Positions 49,608 to 58,105 of a stretch of 64,000 nt of DNA are shown here, in pieces. Origin of the DNA: CAZXDL01 sp964639505 (lineage in GTDB: Bacteria > Patescibacteriota > Saccharimonadia > Saccharimonadales > UBA4665). The position numbers and the translations under genes were made by a program. The first letter of the stretch is position 1. The number at the start of each line of letters is the position of its first letter. The stretch spans positions 1-64,000 of the forward strand of contig CAZXDL010000004.1 of NCBI GenBank assembly GCA_964639505.1, in the 5' to 3' direction. The notes beneath the pieces are model-generated. The model worked only from the letters and a program-made list of their open reading frames with translations. It did no database searches and was not told where the DNA came from.

Positions 49608-50753
49608 CTAAACTTCTACTTCTTTCTTTATGCGTTTGTATATTGTACTTGTAACGTCTTCCCAAGAGAAGCGCAGCAGGTTCTTTGAGCCATTAATAAT
49701 AAGCTGATCTGAGGTTTTTTTGTCGCTGGTAACAGTTTGAATTTGTTCGGCCAGAGCTTCTGGGCTATTCGGGCGAAAATATCTAGCCGCATCCCCACAT
49801 ACTTCGTGAAAGATCGGTATATCGCTGGCAATAACCGGTGTTTGGTACGACATAGACTCGAGTAGGCTCATGCCAAAGCCCTCGTAATGAGACGGTAGCA
49901 CAAACACTGAAGCCGCTTCAAACAAAACAGCCCGCTGCTTATCGTCTACATATCCAGGTAAGATAATTTTGTAATTTTTGCTTTGCATATCATTAATCGT
50001 GCTTTGAATTTCTTCATTATTCCAGCCTTTACCACCGGCAATCACTAGAGCATGATCACTTTTATCTTGATCGCTCAACCGCTTATACGCTTTTAGTAAA
50101 GTTACAAGGTTTTTACGCGGTTCTAAATTGCCTAAAAAAAGAATGTAAGGACCATATATGCCCATTGCATCAAGCTGTATCTTTACCGTGTTTTTTGCAA
50201 GTCTTTCAATCCCTAGTGGCGGTACGTGTGTAATTGTCAGGTCTGATCGATTAATTCTGTAGTGTTTGCTTATCGACTGAGCGGATGTTTCGGAAATTGT
50301 AATAACAAAGGACGACCGCTTAATGGCTTTGGGCGTAAATGTTTTAAGATCATGCAGGGCACGTTTGTTCACGAATTCTGGATAATCCAGATAGGTCGTG
50401 TCATAAATTACTGGTGCGCTTGGTGTTTTAAATAAGCTTGGCCAACCTATATAAGCTGGAAACAAATGAAAGTCCGAGCGACCTTTGACTAGTAACTCAA
50501 ATGGAATCCAAAATCTAAGCCGTCTCAATAAGTTAAGTACTTGAACAGGCATTAACTTGGTTGGGCGATAGGTTATGTTGGGCCCTTGTGGCAATTTGAG
50601 ATTTTTATTTCGGCCAAGAAAATTACAGTAGTGTCCGACTAGCTCGATATCCTCACCATGTTCCTTGGCGAGATGTAAAATCAGACCCTCTGTGTAGTAA
50701 GCAACCCCTGACTTGCTGCCAATTAAACAGCTGGCATCAAAGGCGACCCTCAT
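49608..50753 (-). CDS. GT4-family glycosyltransferase
   Basis: The start at 50753 (MRVAFDASCLIG) is preferred because the longer ORF upstream lies in the previous gene's end. The ~381-aa protein has a GT-B fold: GVAYYTEGLILHLAKEHGE at the start, PYILFLGNLEPRKNLVTLLKAYKRL (about 208-232), and SVFVLPSHYEGFGMSLLESMSYQTPVIAS (about 287-315). It transfers sugar to a surface glycan. Its ATG overlaps the stop of the next GT4 gene, and its start codon is inside the repeated segment shared with that gene. Confidence 0.9.
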   Translation of the reverse strand: MRVAFDASCLIGSKSGVAYYTEGLILHLAKEHGEDIELVGHYCNFLGRNKNLKLPQGPNITYRPTKLMPVQVLNLLRRLRFWIPFELLVKGRSDFHLFPAYIGWPSLFKTPSAPVIYDTTYLDYPEFVNKRALHDLKTFTPKAIKRSSFVITISETSAQSISKHYRINRSDLTITHVPPLGIERLAKNTVKIQLDAMGIYGPYILFLGNLEPRKNLVTLLKAYKRLSDQDKSDHALVIAGGKGWNNEEIQSTINDMQSKNYKIILPGYVDDKQRAVLFEAASVFVLPSHYEGFGMSLLESMSYQTPVIASDIPIFHEVCGDAARYFRPNSPEALAEQIQTVTSDKKTSDQLIINGSKNLLRFSWEDVTSTIYKRIKKEVEV

Positions 50754-51102
50754 CTCGCCACCTCTTCCAGTACGGCCAAGGTTTCCTTGGCTGTCTTTTC
50801 CCATGTAAACTGAGCCGCCCTTTTTTTGCCCTTTGTAACTAAGTCTTGCCTTAGTTCCTTATCTTGTAAGATTTTCTTTATGGCTGGAACCATAGTCTGT
50901 CCGTCAGGCACTAATAGGGCAGCATCTCCAGCTACCTCAGGTATAGATGAGTTATTGTAAGCTACAACCGGACAGCCTGCCTGCATAGCTTCTAGCACGG
51001 GCAAACCAAATCCTTCATACCTGCTTGGAAACACAAACGCCATAGCTTTAGCATACAACCAAGCTAAATCTTCGTCTGATATGAAGCCGGGGGTGAGGAT
51101 AT
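50745..51102. repeat. 358-bp repeat, copy A (end of a GT4 gene)
   Basis: This segment and 51920-52277 appear identical by base-by-base reading over 358 bases. It covers the last ~115 codons of the GT4 gene ending at 50750, the stop, and the first codons of the next GT4 gene. The two copies are 1175 bases apart in direct orientation. Confidence 0.93.
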
Positions 51103-51928
51103 CCTTGGCGTACTCTGAATTGACAGATAAGGCCTTGTGCCAGCCTTGATCACCGAGCAGATTCTCAAAGCCAAACTCTTTTCCTACATTAAGCAGGCGC
51201 ATATCAGGGAACTCGTTTTTTAATTCATAAAAGGTATCGATTAAGGCAACAACATTTTTACGGACATCGATGCCGCCGACGTACAAGATAAAAGGTTTGG
51301 CAGTCAATTTATGAATTTCTTTGCTCGCACCAACACTTTTATCAAAACCGGTTGTGCCCAGGTGCACCACTCTCACGTCTTGCTTGGACTTAGTGTGACC
51401 AAGATAATCTTGTTTTGATGCCTCCGAGATCGCGATTAATTTTTTAGAATATTTATATTGTTTTAGGGTGCGCAGATATTTCTGCCAATATAAATTTCTG
51501 GCCAAAGAATTTTTATACTTACGTATTCCTTTGACTCTGTGTTGCTTTTCTTTATCTTTAAATAGCAAGGGGATTAAATCGTAAAATTCTGTTACACATG
51601 GAACGGATGTCGGAACCCCTAACGAAGCATCGTACTGCAGAAATACATCAACATCACTCGTTGATGGCTTAGCTTTTTTGTAGGAATTCAAAACCGAACG
51701 AGCATATCTTTTTCGACCTAGCATCGGGCTATCAACGGCTATGACCTTACTATTTGGAAATTCTTTAATAATCGATGGAGTAGCTATATCACCATCAACA
51801 TAAAACACAAAACTGTGTACGTCGCTGTATTCTCTGGCAAAAACTTTTATCAAATTGTCCAACGACTTACCGATGCCGCGAAACTGAGTCTCGCCTTGTA
51901 GTGGGCGAGCGTCGATGCCGACCCTCAT
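50750..51928 (-). CDS. GT4-family glycosyltransferase (shares 3' end with next gene)
   Basis: The start at 51928 (MRVGIDARPLQGETQFRG) is chosen over a longer ORF that runs into the neighbour. The ~392-aa protein has GT-B motifs: PFILYVGGIDVRKNVVALIDTF, then ILTPGFISDEDLAWLYAKAMAFVFPSRYEGFGLPVLEAMQAGCPVVAYNNSS. The last ~115 residues are identical to those of the upstream GT4 gene, while the N-terminal acceptor-binding half differs. This suggests a new acceptor specificity with the same donor domain. Its start overlaps the upstream gene's stop by four bases. Confidence 0.9.
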   Translation of the reverse strand: MRVGIDARPLQGETQFRGIGKSLDNLIKVFAREYSDVHSFVFYVDGDIATPSIIKEFPNSKVIAVDSPMLGRKRYARSVLNSYKKAKPSTSDVDVFLQYDASLGVPTSVPCVTEFYDLIPLLFKDKEKQHRVKGIRKYKNSLARNLYWQKYLRTLKQYKYSKKLIAISEASKQDYLGHTKSKQDVRVVHLGTTGFDKSVGASKEIHKLTAKPFILYVGGIDVRKNVVALIDTFYELKNEFPDMRLLNVGKEFGFENLLGDQGWHKALSVNSEYAKDILTPGFISDEDLAWLYAKAMAFVFPSRYEGFGLPVLEAMQAGCPVVAYNNSSIPEVAGDAALLVPDGQTMVPAIKKILQDKELRQDLVTKGKKRAAQFTWEKTAKETLAVLEEVAR

Positions 51929-52277
51929 CTCGCCACCTCTTCCAGTACGGCCAAGGTTTCCTTGGCTGTCTTTTCCCATGTAAACTGAGCCGCCCTTTTT
52001 TTGCCCTTTGTAACTAAGTCTTGCCTTAGTTCCTTATCTTGTAAGATTTTCTTTATGGCTGGAACCATAGTCTGTCCGTCAGGCACTAATAGGGCAGCAT
52101 CTCCAGCTACCTCAGGTATAGATGAGTTATTGTAAGCTACAACCGGACAGCCTGCCTGCATAGCTTCTAGCACGGGCAAACCAAATCCTTCATACCTGCT
52201 TGGAAACACAAACGCCATAGCTTTAGCATACAACCAAGCTAAATCTTCGTCTGATATGAAGCCGGGGGTGAGGATAT
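51920..52277. repeat. 358-bp repeat, copy B (end of a GT4 gene)
   Basis: Second copy of the segment at 50745-51102. It covers the last codons of the GT4 gene 51925-53121, its stop and the start of the next GT4 gene. No difference was found on direct comparison. Confidence 0.93.
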
Positions 52278-53121
52278 TATGCCGAAGCGATGATTGACTA
52301 ATTTTTTCGCGTAAATTTATCGCATCCCAAGCATCAGGACTCAAGATATCTTTACCAGCCAGCACTAATTGAAGTCGCGGATTATACTGCCAAACTTCTT
52401 CCATTGATTCCACTAATTCCATAAGTCCTTTGCGTGGGTCGGCACCACCTACATATAACAAAAATTGATCCAAGCCGAGTTTTTTTAGATCAGTGGGAAT
52501 AGCCTTTGGAGCATTGGGTAGTTCTCCGGCGGCAAGCATAATAACTTTTACGTTTTCAGCCTTAAGATCCGGCACCCATTTTACCAAATCCTGTTTTGAG
52601 CACTCTGAAATACTGATAACTTTATGATGTTTTTTGTAAAGCTGAATTTGCTTTTCGAGAGCCTTCCATCGCAAGCGCATCCGGCTATAACCAATTAGTC
52701 GACCGGGCGAATAGCCACCAAAATGTACATGCTGATACTGCTCTTTGTATATAAAAGGAATCAAATCATAAATAACACTGACGATTGCTGTATGACGAGA
52801 CTTAATGCGTTGTGTCAAATCAAGCTGAAGTACAACGTCTAAATTGTATTTATCTACTGGCATTGGCTTTGGCAGGAGGTAAACAATTCTAATATATTTC
52901 ACTGATCTTAGCCCGCCGCCGGGTCCGATAACAAAGCTATGCTTGAAGCCTTTATCCAAATTAAAGACAGGCTGCTTTGCAGATTTTCCAGATAATAAAA
53001 AAACGTACTCATTATTATGATCGAGTCGACTTATGGTTTCTATCAAGCTAGTTGCATAACGGCCAATGCCACGGTGCTGTGCGCCACCCTCCATAGATCT
53101 AAGGTCAATACCAACCCTCAT
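51925..53121 (-). CDS. GT4-family glycosyltransferase (shares 3' end with next gene)
   Basis: The 398-aa protein starts MRVGIDLRSMEGGAQHRGIGRYATSL and has FLLYVGGADPRKGLMELVESM (about 218-238) and ILTPGFISDEDLAWLYAKAM, then the same final ~115 residues as the next gene (50750-51928). The N-terminal ~280 residues are only distantly related to it. Together the two genes look like a modular pair that acts on different acceptors. It follows the GT2 gene at 53121 with an overlap of one base. Confidence 0.9.
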   Translation of the reverse strand: MRVGIDLRSMEGGAQHRGIGRYATSLIETISRLDHNNEYVFLLSGKSAKQPVFNLDKGFKHSFVIGPGGGLRSVKYIRIVYLLPKPMPVDKYNLDVVLQLDLTQRIKSRHTAIVSVIYDLIPFIYKEQYQHVHFGGYSPGRLIGYSRMRLRWKALEKQIQLYKKHHKVISISECSKQDLVKWVPDLKAENVKVIMLAAGELPNAPKAIPTDLKKLGLDQFLLYVGGADPRKGLMELVESMEEVWQYNPRLQLVLAGKDILSPDAWDAINLREKISQSSLRHNILTPGFISDEDLAWLYAKAMAFVFPSRYEGFGLPVLEAMQAGCPVVAYNNSSIPEVAGDAALLVPDGQTMVPAIKKILQDKELRQDLVTKGKKRAAQFTWEKTAKETLAVLEEVAR

Positions 53122-54023
53122 TATATGACTTCCTTAGCGATTACCTGGCGACCGAACGAAAGCCGCCAGATGGCGGCTATTAAGCCTAGAAAAAACAAAA
53201 CGCGGCGTTTGTATGCACGGCCATGTCTTACAACCAGACAGTACTCACGGTATTTGCGGCGCAACGCTTCAACCCAGTTTCCGCGTTTGACCACTCGCAG
53301 GGTGAAAAATAATTCATTACGGTAAAACATCGGAGTATCATATAGCTCTGTATATTTTTTTGATCGAGACCCTCCTGACGGTGTCGCAAGGTGAAATACT
53401 TCAGCTTTCGGCTCAAAATAAATCTTCATTTTTGCCCGAGCCATTTTTAGCGACATATCATTCTCTTCGCGAAATGAATTTGCATAATATCTAGTGTCGA
53501 AGCCTCCGACTTTTAATGCGTCACTAATTTTTATTGAACAGTTGCCCCCAGGAAATGCGTTAGTGTATCCAGGCTTCATGGATGTAAAGCCGCCGTGTGA
53601 AATTCCATATTGATCGAACCGCAGCACGTCGTCAATTGTTGGAAAGCCATCTTGCACTACGCGACCAGCTACTGCGCTAATGCCGGGGTTGTTATGATAT
53701 GCCAGCAGGTGGAATTTTATCAAATTTTTATTCGGCAAAATATCGTCATCGATAGTTAGAGCAACCGGTGCAGTAGCTTTTTTAATTGCAAAATTTTTGG
53801 CAGCAGTTACGGAAGCAGGCTTAACTTTAAACAGCCGAAGTCTTTTATCTTGAATCGACTCCAGAGCTGCAATTGTTGCTGGTAGATGCTTTTCTGTCTG
53901 GTCAACAACTATGAGTTCGAAATTTTTATATGTCTGTTTTAGTATCGAATGAATAGTATCAACTAAAACTTCTTCACGTTGAAAAGTTGGGATGATGACA
54001 GTTATATCGGGTACTTCAGTCAT
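53121..54023 (-). CDS. GT2-family glycosyltransferase
   Basis: The 300-aa protein has the GT-A pattern: DITVIIPTFQREEVLVDTIHSILKQTYKNFELIVVDQTE at the start and TIDDDILP (about 114-121), the metal-binding DxD-like motif. HGGFTSMKPGYTNAFPGGNCSIK and GGFDTRYYANSFREENDMSLKMA follow, the region for acceptor and catalysis (ED-like EENDM). It adds a sugar in the glycan pathway. The C-terminus is basic and may touch the membrane. Confidence 0.88.
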   Translation of the reverse strand: MTEVPDITVIIPTFQREEVLVDTIHSILKQTYKNFELIVVDQTEKHLPATIAALESIQDKRLRLFKVKPASVTAAKNFAIKKATAPVALTIDDDILPNKNLIKFHLLAYHNNPGISAVAGRVVQDGFPTIDDVLRFDQYGISHGGFTSMKPGYTNAFPGGNCSIKISDALKVGGFDTRYYANSFREENDMSLKMARAKMKIYFEPKAEVFHLATPSGGSRSKKYTELYDTPMFYRNELFFTLRVVKRGNWVEALRRKYREYCLVVRHGRAYKRRVLFFLGLIAAIWRLSFGRQVIAKEVI

Positions 54024-54951
54024 GTTTTATTCTTAATTTAACTGCTATAAGTCTAGCGTATTTCCGCCGTAAAGCCTTGTCACTAAGCAAGATAATCTTT
54101 ATGCGCCCTGCGGCAAAAAAATGAAATTTACGCAGGCTTTTACCCAGTACGTATGTTAGATTTTGTGTAATTCTATCAATTCGCAGTTGTCCCATATCTA
54201 ACTCTGCATACCCACTCGTATCAATTCGTTTTGCCAGTAAGTGTCGGCGTTTAGTCCATGCCATGTTCTGTATCTCGTGCTTTCGCGTATCTTGCAATTC
54301 GGCATTCTGAGAACTTATGCTTCGGTCGCTTTCGCGATAGACATATAGCGGTGAGTCAAAATTCGCAAAATTACCGAACTCAGATAGTCTTAGCCATAAA
54401 CCATAATCCTCTGCAGGATATTCGTTTTGTCTATATCTGCCAGCCCTATTAAAAGCATCCTTTTTAAACATGACAGATCCATGCGCAAACGGGGAACGTA
54501 CCAGAAGCTCCTGCTTAAGTTCAGGGTCATTTAGTAATACCTTATGAACGTGTTTCTTTTTGCTTGTTTCATCCATAACGCTCATTGAGCTACCAATAAC
54601 CACTAGCTCAGTATTGTCCTCTAATGATGCAACTTGTCTCTCGAGACGCTTTGGCTCGGACTTGTCATCGGCATCTTGTCGAGCAATGTATTTACCACTA
54701 GCCAAACCTATACCGCGGTTGAGCGCTGACACCAAGCCTAGATTGTCTTGTTCGTACATTTTAATGCGATCATCTTTATATGATGATAATATCTTGGCAG
54801 TATCATCAGTTGAGCCATCGTTGATAATAATCAACTCGAAGTCCTTGAAGGATTGATTAAGAAGACTGTCCAGTGATTCTCTAAGGTACATGGCGCCGTT
54901 ATACACGCTTAATACAATCGAAACGCTAGGCTGTTTTAAATCTTTAGCCAT
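54016..54951 (-). CDS. GT2-family glycosyltransferase
   Basis: The 311-aa protein has PSVSIVLSVYNGAMYLRESLDSLLNQSFKDFELIIINDGSTDDTAKIL (about 8-55), ARQDADDKSEPKRLERQV (about 90-107, DxDD) and NRAGRYRQNEYPAEDYGLWLRLSEFG (about 167-192, with the ED general base motif). This is the usual layout for GT2 enzymes that build surface polysaccharides. Its stop overlaps the start of the next GT2 gene by eight bases. Confidence 0.9.
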   Translation of the reverse strand: MAKDLKQPSVSIVLSVYNGAMYLRESLDSLLNQSFKDFELIIINDGSTDDTAKILSSYKDDRIKMYEQDNLGLVSALNRGIGLASGKYIARQDADDKSEPKRLERQVASLEDNTELVVIGSSMSVMDETSKKKHVHKVLLNDPELKQELLVRSPFAHGSVMFKKDAFNRAGRYRQNEYPAEDYGLWLRLSEFGNFANFDSPLYVYRESDRSISSQNAELQDTRKHEIQNMAWTKRRHLLAKRIDTSGYAELDMGQLRIDRITQNLTYVLGKSLRKFHFFAAGRIKIILLSDKALRRKYARLIAVKLRIKHD

Positions 54952-55820
54952 GACTTTGGAATAACATCAGATACGTCAATTTTAGGGTCATTGAACCATT
55001 TCTTTGGCGCAACAACTACTTTATCGCTATTTTGATTTAGCCACGCTGCCCACCAGCTAAATGAGCTATTGGCGATTATGTTATGTTTACACTGCATCAT
55101 GAGTCGCATATCCTCGCTGCCTTTTTTGTTACCTTCTACGTATATAGTGTTTTGTGAAAATTTAAGGTTTTGTTTGCACCATTCGGGGTCATCTGAGAAA
55201 ACAAATATTACAGGTTTGTTTGTTTGTTTGAGTACTGGCTTTAAGGCAGCCTTATAATAACCAAGATCTTTAGTGCCATGAAAACTGCTGGCATTTTTGT
55301 TTGTTACATAATCACCACGTCTCACGTGAACCGATATCGCTTCGCTCTCAAGAATTTGCTTTAAGATTTTTGTATTTTTTGTTGATGGCTCAGTTACGAA
55401 TCCAAAATTATCTAACAATTGTGATCGTATTTCTGAAAAATATTTCTCAGTTTGCCAGTAACCTATCAGATATGTTTTGTCTGGTTGTTCTAGCATAGCT
55501 GCATCGAAATTGTGATGCTTCTCACGATAAATTAGCCACGCCCTGCCAGCTATAGAATGCCTGATTTTTAATAAAGATCCGCGTTTGCCAAGGTAGTTAG
55601 CATCCGGGTTTTCAACTGGTCTTTTAGAAGGAGATATAAAAGTTGCTTTTAACCTGAAGCTATCAAGCTCATACTCGCGAGGGGTGTCTGCTTCGGCAAT
55701 ATTGTCGTAAAACACTAAGTCCATCGCTACCGAAGTGCCTAGTTTATTGGCAAGACCTGAAGCAGAGGCATACTGAAACATTTGGTTTCCTAATCCACCC
55801 ATGAGTCGAACGCCAATCAT
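54936..55820 (-). CDS. GT11-family alpha-1,2-fucosyltransferase-like enzyme
   Basis: The 294-aa protein has GT11 motifs: GVRLMGGLGNQMFQYASASGLANKLG (about 3-28), ISVHVRRGDYV (about 160-170, the HxRRGDY motif that binds GDP-fucose) and IIANSSFSWWAAWLN (about 250-264). GT11 enzymes use GDP-L-fucose. No clear GDP-fucose synthase gene is in the window, where the adjacent gmd is paired with an RMD-like gene, so the true donor may be another GDP-6-deoxy sugar. The 3' end overlaps the GT2 gene by 16 bases. Confidence 0.88.
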   Translation of the reverse strand: MIGVRLMGGLGNQMFQYASASGLANKLGTSVAMDLVFYDNIAEADTPREYELDSFRLKATFISPSKRPVENPDANYLGKRGSLLKIRHSIAGRAWLIYREKHHNFDAAMLEQPDKTYLIGYWQTEKYFSEIRSQLLDNFGFVTEPSTKNTKILKQILESEAISVHVRRGDYVTNKNASSFHGTKDLGYYKAALKPVLKQTNKPVIFVFSDDPEWCKQNLKFSQNTIYVEGNKKGSEDMRLMMQCKHNIIANSSFSWWAAWLNQNSDKVVVAPKKWFNDPKIDVSDVIPKSWLKI

Positions 55821-55829
55821 ACAATTACC

Positions 55830-56678
55830 CTACGCATCAATCACCAGCTCTTTCTTGGGTTTAAAGTTTATCAGTGCTTCGGCTTTTGATATGTCAGCCC
55901 AGCTGATGTTGGTGGGGCAAGTGATAGCCTTGTAGCTTGGTTTTAATCCTTTTGCGAGAATCGCTTTTATCAATGAGCTGTTGTTGGTCGAAACACCGCT
56001 TGCGATGTTTAGTACTGTAAAGTTCGGTTTTAAACCGGCATTAATCAGTTTATTAAATGCCTCAACTACATCTGTTGCATGTATGTAATCACGATAATAA
56101 TTATCTGGCCCGAGCAATTCAACTGGTTGACCTGGGGTTGATTTTACAAGTCTATTTATTAACGAATTCGAAAAACCCAAACCATAAATGTTAAATATCC
56201 TTAATGCAACGTAGCTTGTAGTCGAACCTAGTGCAAGTTCTCTCAAAACTTCTTCGGCTGCTAGCTTTGATTTGCCATACTCGCTAACAGGTCCGATGTT
56301 GCTTTCCTCGTTGGTTGGCTCCAGCTCAGTCTGATTATAAATTGACGCCGATGAGGCAAAAAGAAATGTTTTAACTGAATACTTCGAGGCAAGTCTTGCC
56401 ATAGAACGAGTTCCATCGACGTTTATTTTTTTCGCTAGAGTCGCATCTGACTCGCATGCAGGTCCTACTAATGCTGCCAAGTGAATAACTACATCTGGTT
56501 TTTCTTTCTTGAAAATATCTTCAAGCCCTGTCGAATTAGAAAGGTCAACCAAATAACATGATGCGCCTGGAATATTAAATCGGTCATTACTCAATAACGT
56601 GAGATCATAGGTGCTCTTAAAGGCATTGATTGTATAATTGCCTAATCTGCCCGAAGCACCTGTAATTAATATCTTCAT
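55830..56678 (-). CDS. NAD-dependent sugar epimerase/dehydratase (extended SDR)
   Basis: The 282-aa protein has TGASGRLGNYTINAF (about 6-20), the catalytic Y-x-x-x-K in SEYGKSKLAAEEVL (about 132-145), and RIFNIYGLGFSNSLINRL. It belongs to the large extended SDR family that changes nucleotide sugars; the exact reaction cannot be read from the sequence. It starts 3 bases after the CapD-like gene, so the two are co-transcribed. Confidence 0.85.
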   Translation of the reverse strand: MKILITGASGRLGNYTINAFKSTYDLTLLSNDRFNIPGASCYLVDLSNSTGLEDIFKKEKPDVVIHLAALVGPACESDATLAKKINVDGTRSMARLASKYSVKTFLFASSASIYNQTELEPTNEESNIGPVSEYGKSKLAAEEVLRELALGSTTSYVALRIFNIYGLGFSNSLINRLVKSTPGQPVELLGPDNYYRDYIHATDVVEAFNKLINAGLKPNFTVLNIASGVSTNNSSLIKAILAKGLKPSYKAITCPTNISWADISKAEALINFKPKKELVIDA

Positions 56679-56681
56679 TGC

Positions 56682-58058
56682 CTAATCCTTAATTTCAAAG
56701 CCAAAATCCTTTAGTGATGAAATTAAACTAGCGTTTGGCGCTTTGTAGGACAATGATTGACTTGTAAGTTCGTGGATCGATTTTAGGAATTCATTGTGAT
56801 CAAATAACTTTTCATTTTTCACGATAAATATTTTTTTATTTTGAGTTTTGCCAACACTATCTGGATCATAACTAAGTTCTTCATACATTTTTTCGCCGGG
56901 TCTCAAGCCGGTAATTTTAATATCGATTGGTTTGTCGAGTAATTTAATCAAACTTTTTGCTAGATCTAATATCTTAACTGGTTCGCCCATATCGAGCACA
57001 AAAATTTCGCCATTTTTGCCTACTGTTGCCGACTGGATGATCAGCTCTGTGGCTTCTTCGACTGTCATGAAGTATCTTGTTACATCTTTATGGGTAACAG
57101 TAAGTGGCTGGTTGTGGTCAATCTGCTGTCTAAAAATTTGCATGACACTACCATTACTTTGTATGACGTTACCGAATCTCACGGCATTAAATTTTGTTAC
57201 GTCCTGAGATTTTGCGAGACTTTCCATAATCATTTCGGCTAGACGCTTGGTCGTTCCCATCACATTTACTGGGTTTACAGCCTTGTCAGTTGAAACACAT
57301 ACAAAATTTTGCACCTTGTGCTGAATTGCAAGCTTCATTAGATTATATGATCCCCAAACATTGTTATTGACTGCTTCCGCTGGATTACTTTGCATTAAAG
57401 GTACATGCTTATACGCAGCGGCATGAAAAATAATTTCGGGCTTATATTCTGAAAGGATTGACTCAATTGCAGCAGTATTTTTAATGTCGGCAATTTTGTA
57501 TGCAACGTTATTATTTTCGCCTAGCTCGTGCTGTAGGAAGAAAACGCCATTTTCCCACCAGTCAACGCACACTATCTGCTGTGGCCTAAGCTGCATTAAA
57601 AGTTTAACAAGTCTTGAGCCAATAGATCCCGCTGCCCCTGTAACAAGTACGACTTTACCTTCAATTAATTTTTTACACTCTAATAGATCGTGCTTGACAG
57701 GCTGTCGGCCGACTAGTGCTAACACGTCAACATCAGTTAGGTCATTAATATTAACTGTGCTTTTCGAAATTATGCTGAATGATCGAGGAATTATTGATAA
57801 ATTAACGTTGTCATTTTGTATTGAATTGATAAAGTCGCGAAGTTTTTGCCCGGACATAGTAGGGATGGCAATGTACACATCCGTGATAGCTTCGTGCTCA
57901 ATAATCTCATTAACATCAGCAAGCGTGCCAAGTATTTGTTCGCCTGTGTGAGTATCATCTAAAAAGCCCCTAACGGGCTGATCATTATTTTTCAAACTAT
58001 CAGCTAGGCTTCGGCCTGCAACACCGTAGCCTATTATTAATATGCTCTTTTGTGCCAT
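56682..58058 (-). CDS. CapD/FlaA1-like nucleotide-sugar 4,6-dehydratase
   Basis: The 458-aa protein has an N-terminal Rossmann-like domain (ILIIGYGVAGRSLADSL, about 5-21), then a second: VVLVTGAAGSIGSRLVKLLMQL (about 136-157), IIFHAAAYKHVPLMQ (about 210-224) and CVSTDKAVNPVNVMGTTKRLAEMIM (about 255-279), as in UDP-GlcNAc 4,6-dehydratases. The usual membrane helices of FlaA1/WbpM-type proteins are absent, so this is a soluble form. A likely product is a 4-keto-6-deoxy sugar for the surface glycan. Confidence 0.85.
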   Translation of the reverse strand: MAQKSILIIGYGVAGRSLADSLKNNDQPVRGFLDDTHTGEQILGTLADVNEIIEHEAITDVYIAIPTMSGQKLRDFINSIQNDNVNLSIIPRSFSIISKSTVNINDLTDVDVLALVGRQPVKHDLLECKKLIEGKVVLVTGAAGSIGSRLVKLLMQLRPQQIVCVDWWENGVFFLQHELGENNNVAYKIADIKNTAAIESILSEYKPEIIFHAAAYKHVPLMQSNPAEAVNNNVWGSYNLMKLAIQHKVQNFVCVSTDKAVNPVNVMGTTKRLAEMIMESLAKSQDVTKFNAVRFGNVIQSNGSVMQIFRQQIDHNQPLTVTHKDVTRYFMTVEEATELIIQSATVGKNGEIFVLDMGEPVKILDLAKSLIKLLDKPIDIKITGLRPGEKMYEELSYDPDSVGKTQNKKIFIVKNEKLFDHNEFLKSIHELTSQSLSYKAPNASLISSLKDFGFEIKD

Positions 58059-58105
58059 TAATACATTATAAACAATTTATAGAGGTAAAACCTAAAAGTA
58101 GCTGA

